Made by a program: the position numbers and the translations under genes. Shown here one piece after another: positions 36,331 to 46,643 of a stretch of 60,000 nt of DNA. Origin of the DNA: Symsagittifera roscoffensis (taxonomy: Eukaryota; Xenacoelomorpha; Acoela; Convolutidae). The notes beneath the pieces were generated by a model, which was given only the letters and a program-made list of their open reading frames with translations, was not told the origin of the DNA and ran no database searches. The DNA is taken from positions 13,802,660-13,862,659 of the forward strand of contig NC_087069.1 of assembly GCF_963678635.1 (NCBI RefSeq). Direction: 5' to 3'. The number at the start of each line of letters is the position of its first letter. Position 1 is the first letter of the stretch.

Positions 36331-36726
36331 ATAAATTTCAAATAAATGATGGAATTTTTTTTCTAAAAAAGCCTTGAAAATCAAAACACTTGAAAGGGTT
36401 TTAACTCATTTTTATTTGTTCGAACGGATACAACTGGATCGATTTTGTTTTTTTTACTGTTCAGTAATAGCCTAAAACATAGTTCAAACGTGGCCAAATA
36501 GGGTGTTTTTCAACCTTGAAAATAAATACGGTGAAGAAGCTTGAACTTGGCAAGATATATGTTCAGCCGGTTTTATGGAATTGAAATTTTTTTATTTATT
36601 TTTAAAGCTTGCAACAAGTCAATTGTTTGCGAACCAGTTAGTGACCTAAAAAATTCTTAAAATGTGTCGAAGTTTTTTTTACTACAAAAATAGAAAATCA
36701 ACTCAGTTGAAGCTATCATGTTGATT
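36331..36726 (-). repeat. Inverted end of block X
   Basis: Pairs with about 29226-29600 ('gaagaagcttgaacttggca', 'gtttgcgaaccagttagtga'). The stretch that corresponds to 29600-29990 is almost entirely missing. Position 36726 is the right edge of the MULE zone. Confidence 0.8.
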
Positions 36727-37036
36727 TTTTTTGTCACTTGTGTTTGGTTAAAAACACCACCAAAAAATTTGAGAAATTAAAAAGTATTATATCAATTTTT
36801 TTGGTTTATGGAAAAATGCTATTCATTCAATTTTCTTTCTTGAAAAATCACTAATCATTAATCATAGACCTTGAATGCAATTTTCTGTACTTATGGAAAT
36901 GACTTAAAAGTGTATGGCTAGCATTTTTCCTTAAATGAAAAATATATGATTAGCATTTCTGGTCAACCTGGGTTCTATGACTCATTGTTTTTGTGACCTT
37001 CGGTGTGTAATTTTCTTGTAGGATTCAATGTTCTCT

Positions 37037-37291
37037 TCAAACTACCGAATGACGGCATTTGTTGCGTTCAAAATTATCTGAAAGCCAGTTTTTCAAATGT
37101 TTTTTTTGTATTTCTTTTTCTTTTTCTGTTTTTCTGAAATAAAATTTTGCGTTCGCATGTAAGTCTTGCGTCCACCTGTAAAGTCTTGCGTGTTGTTGTA
37201 GGCAAAGAAAGAACAGTTTTAGCGTTTCAACATCTAATAGTATCTTTAAGGGCTGACTAAAATCAGTCTGATTGTCAACAAAACTATTCAC
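37037..37291 (-). CDS. Doubtful hypothetical ORF, 84 codons
   Basis: The frame starts at a GTG, has a Leu-rich first half and a Lys/Glu-rich stretch (KTEKEKEIQKKHLKNWL), and ends in a Cys/His-containing tail. No family is recognised and no ATG start is present. It may be an exon or chance. Confidence 0.15.
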   Translation of the reverse strand: MNSFVDNQTDFSQPLKILLDVETLKLFFLCLQQHARLYRWTQDLHANAKFYFRKTEKEKEIQKKHLKNWLSDNFERNKCRHSVV

Positions 37292-37975
37292 AGAAAATTC
37301 AATGCAAAAAAAAACAAAATTTATAAGATTTTCATGTCATTCTTTAATAAAGGGTAGCTCCAATCATCGTGTAAAGAAGAAGAAAATCGGTTTCAAAAGT
37401 TCGACTTTCTCTTGCTGATCACAAATCTGAGATAATTTACCTGTTTAATTTTTCAAATGTTTCGCAGCTTTTTTCTTAATGCAAAACCCGGCTTTTTGAT
37501 AATCTGGCATTGGGTAATTCATGTTATTGATTCAAAACTTGCGCAAAACTATTGTTTTTTCAGAAAACTACATATATTTTTAACAAAGGTCAGATTTCGT
37601 TAACAATTTCCAGATATACACATATACATCATATACTTGGTAACTAGTGCATAAAGTAGGACCTAAATTGTGTATCGGCACCGAGGTTTTTAGAAGTAGA
37701 AAACATTTATGATGGTATTTAATGGATGATGAAAGATACAATTGATCATCTTCAGCAGTTTCAAAAATTAATCTTTAATGAATTAAAATAGACTGATTTC
37801 CTTTTAGAAAAAGTCATTTTGAACAACTTTCTTCCACTTTAGTCAATTTTTTTTCTCACAAAGTTTTTAAAAATTCATTTTATTTGATATCTTTCTACAG
37901 TATAGTTTTTCAATGACTGTTTTTTCAAAAATATTATGCATAAAAAACAAATTTTATAACATAGGAAAAACAGGA

Positions 37976-38279
37976 AAAGTATAGTCCCGTTAATAGCATA
38001 GTTTAGAGGTATAGGCTTGAAAAACTATCTATGCTTTCTTACAAAAATAAGACAGAAATGTTTGTAAGAGTAGTTTCTAAGTTTTTCAAGGAGTTGATGG
38101 TATTGATAATATCATTTTAAAGAAAAATTCAAAGAAAAACTAAAAAAAAAATTTTAACAAAGTTTCTTTTTGCTTTCATCCTCTTAAAGTACTTCAAGAA
38201 TATTTCAAGTGGTCTGGCAGGACCTTACTTTTGAATGAGTTTTCGAACGGTACTCATCAAAAATGACGGGACCATACTT
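37976..38279. mobile_element. Candidate small inverted-repeat element (~300 bp)
   Basis: The left end AAGTATAGTCCCGT is matched in reverse at the right end by ACGGGACCATACTT (13 of 14 complementary). An internal imperfect hairpin lies next to the left end ('gcatagttt' / 'aaactatctatgc'). No coding sequence and no clear target duplication were seen, so this is a MITE-like candidate only. Confidence 0.4.
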
Positions 38280-41103
38280 CTAAACAAATATCTAATAAAC
38301 AAATATTTTTTCTGATCTAATATTTAATTAATCTTGCGATTGGCAAGAGTTAGTAAACTGCAATATACACCAGCTTAACAATTGTTCGGGTTAGCTGGTT
38401 TTTTTTTGCGTTAACAACTCATTTAACAGAATCACTCGAACCATTGTATCTTGCTTCATTATGCATTCAAACTTCTAAATGGTCGCGGTCAATTTAGCCT
38501 GGAAGTAACGAATATGCCTGGGACAGCGGAAACACTGGGTACAAATCTGACCAGTGCCTGTTTTTTTCAAACTGGAAATTTTATATTTCTTATAAAATTC
38601 TCGGCCTAATATTGTGGACTTAGTTGTCACATCTTGAAATCGTTTCTTTTTGATCCGCCATTTTTTTTCTTGTTATTTTTAGTGTTTTCTTTATTGCTAC
38701 AATTTGTAGTTATACTTAATTCGACTTTGTATATCCTTTTTTTGTTTCGCATCGAAAAAATTCCTCTGCTCAAGATATTTCGGGTTTTTTTTCATCAACT
38801 CTTAATGACTTAATTTTGGGTCGTTTTAATGTAAGCTCAACTTGAACCCTTCCCTCCGCAGTTTTCATGATGGTTGTTTGTTTACCAATCAATTTGGTTG
38901 AAGTTTCTTTTTTTTTCATTATGGGAAATTATTTCCATACTCAAAATATGATTTTTAAAAAACTTCGGTGCATCTCAGAAACTTCTACTAAATTTCACAA
39001 AACGGTATCAATTTAATTACCGTCTACTCCCTTGTGTGCCTGTATTTTCCCCTAGAGTATCATTTTACTTGAGCCCCTTGTCTATAGCCTTCGAAAAGGT
39101 CAATGGAATTTATTTAAACCAAATTTTTGACTTTTTTTCTGTTTTTTTTTGGTTTTTTTACCTAATTCGCTATTCAAAGAACGGTCAACAAAAATTATGG
39201 CCTCGGAAATGTCAAATTTTTGATTAATTGACCGTTTTTTGGACCCTTCTCGCTAACTATCCTGTCAAATCTGATAGCATAAGTTTAATCGAAAGAACGA
39301 GTTGCTAATAATCCACTTTTTATAACTAGCTGTGCCCAGTTTGTTAAAGAAAAAAGTTATGGCCTTCAAAAAAGTCGAACTTTTGAAATTTTGTTAGTTT
39401 TTTTTTGCAAATTTTTAGACTTTACACAAAAACTACTGTACCGGTTCTGAGGTTGTGCTCAATCGAGGCACCCGGTTTTGGTAATCTTCTCTTCTTCAAT
39501 GGCGACAACCTGATCTTCGCACAAAAAAAAGACATGGCTTGTTGAAATCTTTTTGATTGTTTTTTCTAGAACTTTTGACAGTTTCATTGAAAGTTTTCAA
39601 ATTTACTTAAAAATTGCACAATCAAAAATGAAATGAGAAGTGTAACTGAAAGAACCGGTTGCGATAATGGTTCTTGCAGAAGCGGCGGCTTCTTGTTCTT
39701 TTTTTAAATGAGAATTGTTATCTATTCAAAAAAATTTTACTCGTCTCACTTTCACTTATTTTAGTAAAGAAACAATCGGGGTTTTGGAGCAAAGTTCATA
39801 TTTTGGAATCAAATTTTTTGTGCCGCACCAGTATAGAATTTTTTTCGCAATCAACATATTTCTAGCTAGTTGTTTTTATCCAGATATACGAAAATTTTGA
39901 TTCAACTAGGTTTTTTCAACATTTAAAAAAATTTTCGGCTTACGTTTTTTAGGTTGCTCTATGCCAACTTCCATCCTTTCACACATTTGCAAAAACCCAG
40001 GCTGTGAAACATACATTTGCCTGCATCGTATTTTTCTCCCCTTTTAAATTTCTACTTGCTATCGCAACTGGGCTGTTTTTATTTTAAGAAGATTATGAAG
40101 ACAACGAAAACAGAAAATATACCGATTGCTATCAGAAAATTTTGGTGCGTGTTTCTTTTTAAATGTTTCAAAACATATTTGAATTAGTATCAAACGAAAA
40201 ATCAGAATGTGTGGCTTAGCGTATCAATCTAGAAATATGGATTTTTTTTTGAAAAATTGGATTTTTAATTCAAAGCTAAACTCAATGTTCTGCTTGAAAC
40301 TGTTTGTAAGAATAGATCATCAAATTATGATTTGTCTTAATTTTACAATCAGAATTTTTTCAACTCATTGAGCTGAAGCAAGTAACTTGCTCAAAACTTT
40401 ATGTGTAACAAAGTTTTTTCCGAAATAATTAATTTTGAACAATTAGGTCAAAGTTTTCAGGTTTTTTTTAGATATTCAAAAATTGTTAATTTAGTTGTTA
40501 TCATTTCACGGCTCTCATAAGACAGTGCACTGATGTCGGAAAACTTTCCAAAAACTTTCCGTTCCGAAGTTGGGCTGAAACAAGGGAAAAGCCCATTCGA
40601 TGCAGCTTTCGTTTGCTTCCATGCTAGCTAAATTGTTCAAATCTAGGCCAATTTAATCTCATTTTTTCCTTGGCAAACGATTTCAAAAGTTGATGGGTAC
40701 TTTAGTTCAAAACAGTGAAATTTTTGTTAATTTTTTCAAAGATAATTATTGCACTTGCGATAAGCAAAGATTTTTTCAATCGTGTACTAGACGTTTTTTC
40801 TCGTACATAACTTTGTTCACAGAATGGTCAAATTTTAAATTTTATAACAGCTGAAATAATAGCATCGTTGGAGTGTATGAACTAAATATCTGTACCTTGG
40901 TTGAACGTTATGGGTGTTTGTGCCAAATTAATTTGGTACATTTTTGGCACTGAGGATGGTCGGTAATGTTTCTGCTGGCATAGTTTGCTCATGTTTTTTT
41001 TTCTTTTTTCTTCGTTTTTTTTTGTAACTGAAAACGGGGTTGAAAATTAGCAGGAAATTTCAAAAAAAACTAGAATGCCCTCTTAGGCTTTTCCTAATAA
41101 AGT

Positions 41104-41376
41104 TTACAAAGTTCTGTCGTAGTCTAAACTGTTTTTGTTGGATGTAATTTTTCCAAACCGTTTTGTTAAGTGTAGTTTTGTTTGCTCTTCCTTCGAAATC
41201 AATGGTTGCTTGTATGGGAAATTTTTACTTATCAGATCAAAAGTCAAATGTATATCTCCTCTTTTGAGCCTGGAATCAACTGATTCACAATAGAATGCTT
41301 GATTGATCTTTGTAAAATAGAAATCTGGAAGAACACGATTCGAACTTTTGTAGTGTACAACAGCAGGACCAAACAT
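41104..41376 (-). CDS. Hypothetical ORF, 90 codons, ATG start
   Basis: The frame begins with an ATG (41376) and reads ordinary-looking protein: a FYFTKINQAFYC stretch, SRLKRGDIHLTFDL, and a Lys-rich end. An in-frame TGA lies seven codons upstream. No family is recognised. A consensus-like acceptor (tttccag) sits just upstream but leads into a different frame, so an exon is possible but unproven. Confidence 0.25.
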   Translation of the reverse strand: MFGPAVVHYKSSNRVLPDFYFTKINQAFYCESVDSRLKRGDIHLTFDLISKNFPYKQPLISKEEQTKLHLTKRFGKITSNKNSLDYDRTL

Positions 41377-42059
41377 TAGTGCCAGTCCGAAAATTCAGTC
41401 CTGGAAACGCGATGAAAACCATTACTTTTTTTCTTATCATCAGGTTAAAATAAATAAGAAAACAATCGATATTGTTTTTTGACATTTCAAAACCAAAGAA
41501 AAATTTTCAATCTGTTAATTGTTTTTTTTTTGGTTGGATGAGCAGTTTGAGAACGCTGCAGCAGTTTGTTTTTCCGTTGCTATCTATACGCTAGCTTATC
41601 TTGTTAGCTTATCTGTAATAACTGCCGAATCATGAGAGCTGTTCCCAACTATCTTTTTCAAAAACGGCTTCACGCACGGCCTTATTTCTTAGATGAAACT
41701 CATTTCTACGAAATTGAGGTGTTAATTAAATTGCAATCATCACGTACCAATGCTTGATTTTCAATGTCAAAAAGCGAAACTTCATTGAAACAAAACTGGG
41801 AGCAAACAAACCACTAGCAATCAAACTTGCAAGTAATTAAGTCGAGAGAAAAATCAAGTGTTTTATTTTTGTTTTAACTGTCTTAAATAAATTAAAAAGG
41901 GACTAATTGTATGGTTTTGCGTCTTGTTTCGGTTTTACGTCATGTTTACGAGTCTTGTGAATGCTAATACACTCTTTGATTTGCATCCTCTGTTAAATGT
42001 CTTTCTAATAGACCACTAAAAATGGGTTTTATTGCCATAATAGTTTAACTTATTTTTAA

Positions 42060-42670
42060 AGATTTTTTTTAGTGTTTAATGCGTTCTGTTATTCTAAACT
42101 ATCGGAATCTCATTCAAAATTCTCAGTTTCGACTAAAATTAGCATGACGTTGCTCTATTTTTAATCGGCCAACATAAGGCGAATTTTGAAAAAAATCACT
42201 GCTTAGAATATTTCTGGGGGAAAAATTTTTAAAAATAATAAATTTCTGTTTTAATGCTTATTGGTGTTTTCTTCATAAAAGTAAAAAAAATTGGCGTAAG
42301 CACAATAGATGGCGTTTAGATCTAACTGATCAATCTCTGAAACTTGAAAAATTTTCTGATAAGGCCAAGCAATTATCTATTGTGTCTATTAGTCGGACAT
42401 GTGTAAGACTGTGAAAGCAAAAAAACTTTGCATATATGAAGAAAAAATTAAAAACAGCTAAATTGGAAATTTTTTTTGTTTAAGTTATTTTCCACAGAAA
42501 TATCCCTTAGAGTGAATTGAAAAAAGTCGCATTACGTTGGCCAATTATTAATAGAGCAACATCAGGCTAGTTTTTCTCAAAACTGAGAAATTATAATTAT
42601 ATTCGGATGGTTTAGAATAACAAAATGACTTAAACTCAAAAAATCGAGTAAAAAAACTGAAACAGAACTT
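42060..42670. mobile_element. Fold-back element upstream of the helical-protein gene
   Basis: Left arm (about 42060-42200, 'tctgttattctaaact', 'gttgctcta', 'ggccaac') is matched inverted by the right arm (about 42520-42665). Further in, 'cacaatagat' (42300) pairs with 'atctattgtg' (42376), so the symmetry runs nearly to the centre near 42340. Arms match imperfectly. There is no coding content. It lies about 190 bp before the ATG at 42854. Confidence 0.6.
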
Positions 42671-42853
42671 AAACGTTGAACCGTGGAATGAAAGTCGAAG
42701 AAAAAACCGCAACAACTCTTTTCATTGGTTTTTCACGTGTACGTAAGATTTTCATGTTCATGTCTCTAATTAAATTTTTCATGGATAAACTGTTTTATTA
42801 ACACTATATCCTGAAATTACATTTTTGTTTATAGCTGAAAAAGTTCAAAGAAA

Positions 42854-45423
42854 ATGGCATCGAATCAAAGTCACTCCGATGGGCTACAGGATCTTACTCA
42901 CGCCTTACGACATGCACCCTTACGCTTAGTTCAATTTAGGTTTGTATTTGGATTTTAAATGATTTCCAAATATTCAAAATGATCTTCGGCATCAATGGCC
43001 GATTAAGCGCGTCTTATCACAAAGTTTGAACCACCAGGGCGACAATTCGTAAAAGACGACAATTCGTAACAGGCGACCATTCGTAACAAGCGAAAATTCG
43101 TAAAAGGCGACAATTTGTAAGAGGCGACAATTCAGTAACAGGCGATAATTCGTAACAAGCGACAATTCGTAACAGGCGACAATTCGTAACAAGCGATGAT
43201 TCGTAACAAGACAACCCGCATCCAACTTCAGGCGTAAACAATCGATTATAACGGATTATTATGATGATTTTTTGACAATTATAGTTGATTATAATTACCA
43301 AAATTAGGTGTTTAATGATTTATAATTGATTATAATTGTGATATTTTCCAAGAGAGTATAATCTCATGTAATGGATTATAATTGATCATAGTTCTTACAA
43401 AAAAACCTTAGAATCAAATATAATCGATTATGATCGATTATAATATCTTATTTTGCCAAAATTTCGTCAATTCAAAACTATATTCGAATTATATCTTATG
43501 GGTTATGATTTTTGTGTCAAAAAAATCTCTAAAAGAGAGATCTCTTGAACACTTTGGTTCATCTGAACACAAAGTTTTACCTCGAAACAAAAGTTTCAGA
43601 GAGATCTTTTCAGATTAGTGGAAAAATTCCCGCGGTAGATGAAAAATGTATCTTCTGAATCAATCATGAAACTAAATCAACTTGCTGATGTTTTTGTGGT
43701 TAAAAAATTTAAAATATGCATCACAAAACAACTCAAATGGGGAACAATTGAAAAAAAAACCTTATAAATTTGAATTGATTGGAAAACTTTAGAAACAATT
43801 TTCTCATTTTTCATAGGAACCAATGTCAACAAAAAGCATAAAATATAAGCAATTTAGATGCAAATTTGAAAAAAAAATGGACAAAAAAAGGGAATATAAT
43901 CAATTATAATCGATTATAATGGATTTTTGTGCAAAACTAGTAAATTAGAAATTTGAATAAAAATGATGGATTATAATCAATTATAATTGAATAAAAATGT
44001 ATCGAAAAGTGGACGAATAAGTAATCGATTATAATCTATAATAATGGATTGTAATGAATTATAATTTGATCTTAAAAAGAGAGATTATAATCCATTATTA
44101 ATTGATTAAAATCTAATGTTTCTCAATTTTAGTAAGACTGGTAGTAAAATCGTAATATAATCGATGATTAACGCTTGAAACTGGATGCGGGAAAGACCAA
44201 GTAGAGTACGCTTGCTCAGATTCGCTCCACTGCGCTTACTTATGGCACGAGATGAATACTGCGCGTGAATCAGTGTTCCACGCTTAATCTTCTGCTATGA
44301 AATCTCACTGTTTACGAATTGTCGCCTGTTAAAAGTTGACGCCTCTTTTGAGGAATTGTAACCTGTTACGAAATGTCGACCCACTGGTTTGATCTCACCT
44401 TTTTGTCCCCCAAACAACCAATTCAAGCAAATCAACGATTTTAGCAACTCGATTGCGGCACTGTACAATGAGTTCCAAGTAACAGGACAAGAGTCAGCGA
44501 CCACTAAGTTTTTGACAATCCGCAACACTGTCAGACAGCAAGCAGTGGTTTACGCTGAAAAAGTCCTGCCGACGACAGAGAACTTACTCAAACAGATTGT
44601 GTCTTATGGAGATATTTACGACTTCATATCTTTCGAAGAGTGGGAACAGAATTCCGATGATTTGTTATCTGAACTGAACGAAGCTCAAATTGCGTGTGAG
44701 TTATTGAGAAACATGCATTGTGAAATACTTGCTGAACTTCAAACAAATAAAAATGAAGCCACTGTCGGAATAGAATGTTTGCAAAAAATGAAAGACCAGT
44801 ATAAAAGAGAAACAGATGAACTAGAAGGCAAGGCGTCCAGTTACACCGGAAAAATCTTGCTGGCAAAGGTTCTTGGAACCCTTTTGATTCCTGTCACTCT
44901 TGGGTGGTCTGTTTATGTTTCTTCTGACGCAGTTAACGGTTATTCCGCTCAACAAGCCAACCATTTGATCAATTCTGTGGCTAGAAAGGAAAACTCCGAG
45001 ATTGTTCAACAGGCGGTTGCATTGACAACCGGAAAAATGATACCTGCAATCGAAGATTTCATGCAGCACCTTGATAGTTGTTTGATTTTTGTCAATGTCG
45101 CGAAAACCAGACTTGAACGAATGAAGTTTGAGAGCAAAAAAAATAAAGAAATTTACTTCCGGGCGATGAAAGCAAAGGCTAAAGAAGTCACCTGGCTATG
45201 TGACAGCTTTGTCAGTATGACTGATCTAATGAGAATTAAAATGAAAACAATCCCACAAGAAGACTCGGACAAAAACTACGTTGACAAGTGGCTCGCCGAT
45301 CAGTTGGCGAAATTTCCACTGGAAAATCAGTCTATTATGACCATTGTGCTCAAATATATAGCCAAAGAGATTAATATAAAAACAAGGATATGCGACAAAT
45401 TTGAATCTGAGTCTAATCTTTGA
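42854..45423 (+). CDS. Predicted two-exon gene for a helical protein with one central hydrophobic segment
   Basis: Predicted exons are 42854-42939 and 44445-45423, about 354 residues. Exon 1 starts at an ATG in a good context (aaaATGG) and ends before a donor (TTTAG|GTTTGT). Exon 2 follows an acceptor (GATTTTAG|C) and the phases agree. The open frame of exon 2 has no ATG before residue ~118, so an upstream exon is needed. The protein is almost wholly alpha-helical: charged helices (residues ~40-160, including EEWEQ), one hydrophobic segment (residues ~165-190, start KILLAKVLGTLLIPV), then long amphipathic helices with FRAMKAKAKEV and, near residue 304, DKNYVDKWL. From recall, such ~350-residue proteins form large uncharacterised families in fungi and invertebrates. 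The plan (helical bundle with a hydrophobic hairpin) resembles alpha-pore-forming or membrane-remodelling folds. That is inference; no function is assigned. Confidence 0.7.
43038..43210 (+). repeat. 17-bp minisatellite in the predicted intron
   Basis: About ten tandem copies of GGCGACAATTCGTAACA, differing at one or two positions each (aagcgac, cgacc, gataa variants). No spacers, so it is not a CRISPR-like array. Minus-strand ORFs (42992-43301) with repeated CRLL and YELS strings are translations of this repeat. Confidence 0.95.
43235..44170. repeat. Palindromic AT tract, TAATCGATTATAAT type
   Basis: Clusters of self-complementary words (ATTATAATCGATTATAAT, TTATAATGGATTATAAT, TAATTGATTATAAT) at 43238-43445, 43895-43925 and 43965-44110, separated by ordinary AT-rich sequence. 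It lies between the direct and the inverted minisatellite fragments inside the predicted intron. Confidence 0.85.
44314..44376 (-). repeat. Inverted fragment of the 17-bp minisatellite
   Basis: Reads 'cgaattgtcgcctgtta', then degenerate units ending 'cctgttacgaaatgtcg': three to four inverted copies of the 43038-43210 unit, about 70 bp before the predicted acceptor. Together with the direct copies it could fold the intron. Confidence 0.85.
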
Positions 45424-46280
45424 CATCACCTTCGAACCAAATTGATTCAAAAGTAAAACTCGTGAAAAGTCGAGTCATAATTACTCTATTTCTTACACTG
45501 ACTTCATTTGTTCATTTTAAAATATATCCCTGCTTTTAAAAGAAAAAAAACCATTCTAAAGATCCCCCCATTCAAATGACTATGTATAAGTGGTCATCCA
45601 GTTATATTTTTATCTGCACAAAAAGAACATTTCTAACGCCAAATTGCAAAATTTTAGATGAAGACAAACTTGCAAAAATTGAGTAGAAAAATCAATTACG
45701 GTACTTACACACAATTTAACCGACGCTTGGGAGAATACAAAAAAGGTATTAGCATGACCGCTCCCCTTTCCGTGAGCAGAATCTGTTAGTCTACTTTTTT
45801 AAAGTTTCGATCAAATAGTCCTTACTCAAAAAAGACAAAAAAGACCGCAAAAATCCTTCCAATTTTAAAAAACAAAAAAAAAAGAAAAAAAAAAAGGCAA
45901 ACTGCTATTTGGCTTTTCTAACCTTCAAGTGGAACCAGATTCAAACTATAATTTTTTAATGGTTATGATTTAGATATTTTATCCCTAAAAATATTAAAGA
46001 CTAACCAATCATACTCCATCAAACTAACAACCCACTTATTTGTAAGTGCTGAAATTACTTTTAATTTCAGCATCAGAGAGATTTGAATTTAACTTACAAA
46101 TTAGCTGCTTTCTCTAAGAGACCGAATAGTAATCAAACCAGTATACTCTAGATCTTTTGAGACTAAGAGATATAAGAGTCAGACTAAGATCGGTATTAGA
46201 CTAAGAAGTTGCACGAATCTATCCGGCCGAAAATAAGATAGCGTGACGAGCAGACAGTGTACCCTATCTGAAATTACTCT
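45424..46280 (+). other. Gene 3' flank grading into the presumed 5' LTR
   Basis: No gene. If the primer binding site at 46309 is right, the last several hundred bases are the 5' LTR. Its left end cannot be fixed because the 3' LTR is outside the window. A 'gagatataag' at about 46168 could be a TATA-like element, with purine-rich 'gactaagag' and 'gactaaga' repeats around it. A poly-A/poly-C-rich run lies at 45866-45900. Confidence 0.35.
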
Positions 46281-46318
46281 ATGAGTTTAGCTTACATCTA
46301 AACTCATCTGGTGACACC
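46281..46318 (+). promoter_or_regulatory. Perfect hairpin and candidate primer binding site
   Basis: ATGAGTTTAG (46281-46290) and CTAAACTCAT (46298-46307) form a perfect 10-bp stem with a 7-nt loop. One base later comes TGGTGACACC (46309-46318), a typical primer-binding-site start (TGG plus acceptor-stem complement). A CA dinucleotide at 46305-46306 would end the LTR. Which tRNA primes is not determined. Confidence 0.45.
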
Positions 46319-46403
46319 AAAAGTCTCGAACAAGATCTTAGAAAAACAAGTTAGCTTAAAACTAACCAAATAGATTAGAATTAGACAAAAAACGTTTCCA
46401 AAA

Positions 46404-46643
46404 ATGTTACATGACAATAATTTAATTGAAATGTCTCTACGACTCAATAGATCAGAGCCACTTTTCCGAACAATACGAGAGCTACCCGGTACTGTAAGAA
46501 GACCTCGGACAAGAGGCGACATACGACTACAGAGAAACAGAAAATTACCGTTAAGTTTCATGGTTGTACGGCAAAAGCCAACACAACCTTTTATATTCAG
46601 AATCTTATTAGAAATGAATTTAGATTTTCATTTACAAACTTAA
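46404..46643 (+). CDS. Small basic leader ORF of the retroelement
   Basis: 79 codons from an ATG or TTG-proximal start, with a second ATG at residue 10. Rich in Arg (RRPRTRGDIRLQRNRK) and with a hydrophobic end. It lies about 90 bp after the candidate primer site and well before gag. It could be a leader peptide, the first exon of a spliced message, or chance. It is unbroken, unlike the large frames. Confidence 0.3.
   Translation: MLHDNNLIEMSLRLNRSEPLFRTIRELPGTVRRPRTRGDIRLQRNRKLPLSFMVVRQKPTQPFIFRILLEMNLDFHLQT

Larger units (their letters stand above)
29226..36726. repeat. Palindrome P3, ~7.5 kb, largest in the window
   Basis: Left-to-right block order is X3 end, GC-rich repeat, inverted E', inverted A, gene remnant (minus), A, loop, inverted A, gene remnant (plus), A, E', inverted GC-rich repeat, inverted X end. 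Inner pairs sum to about 66,746. Pairs outside the right-arm gene sum to about 66,220, so the right arm has lost about 526 bp (from 34522, where block D jumps to the last part of block C). The outer X part is shorter on the right. Homology ends sharply at 36726. Confidence 0.85.
36727..42059. other. AT-rich region without convincing genes
   Basis: About 5.3 kb with no copy of the MULE blocks and no family-assignable ORF. Notable only are a duplicated 'agtcttgcgt' unit at 37160-37198, a duplicated 'ttatggcct' context (39190 and 39358, each followed by GTC and an A/T run), and the small elements listed separately. It could be intergenic or intronic. Confidence 0.45.

Noticed and set aside
43038-43210. 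CRISPR-like array
   Set aside because: Units of 17 bp follow each other without spacers in a eukaryotic intron.
42992-43301. Minus-strand ORFs with repeated CRLL/YELS strings
   Set aside because: Direct translation of the 17-bp minisatellite in the intron.
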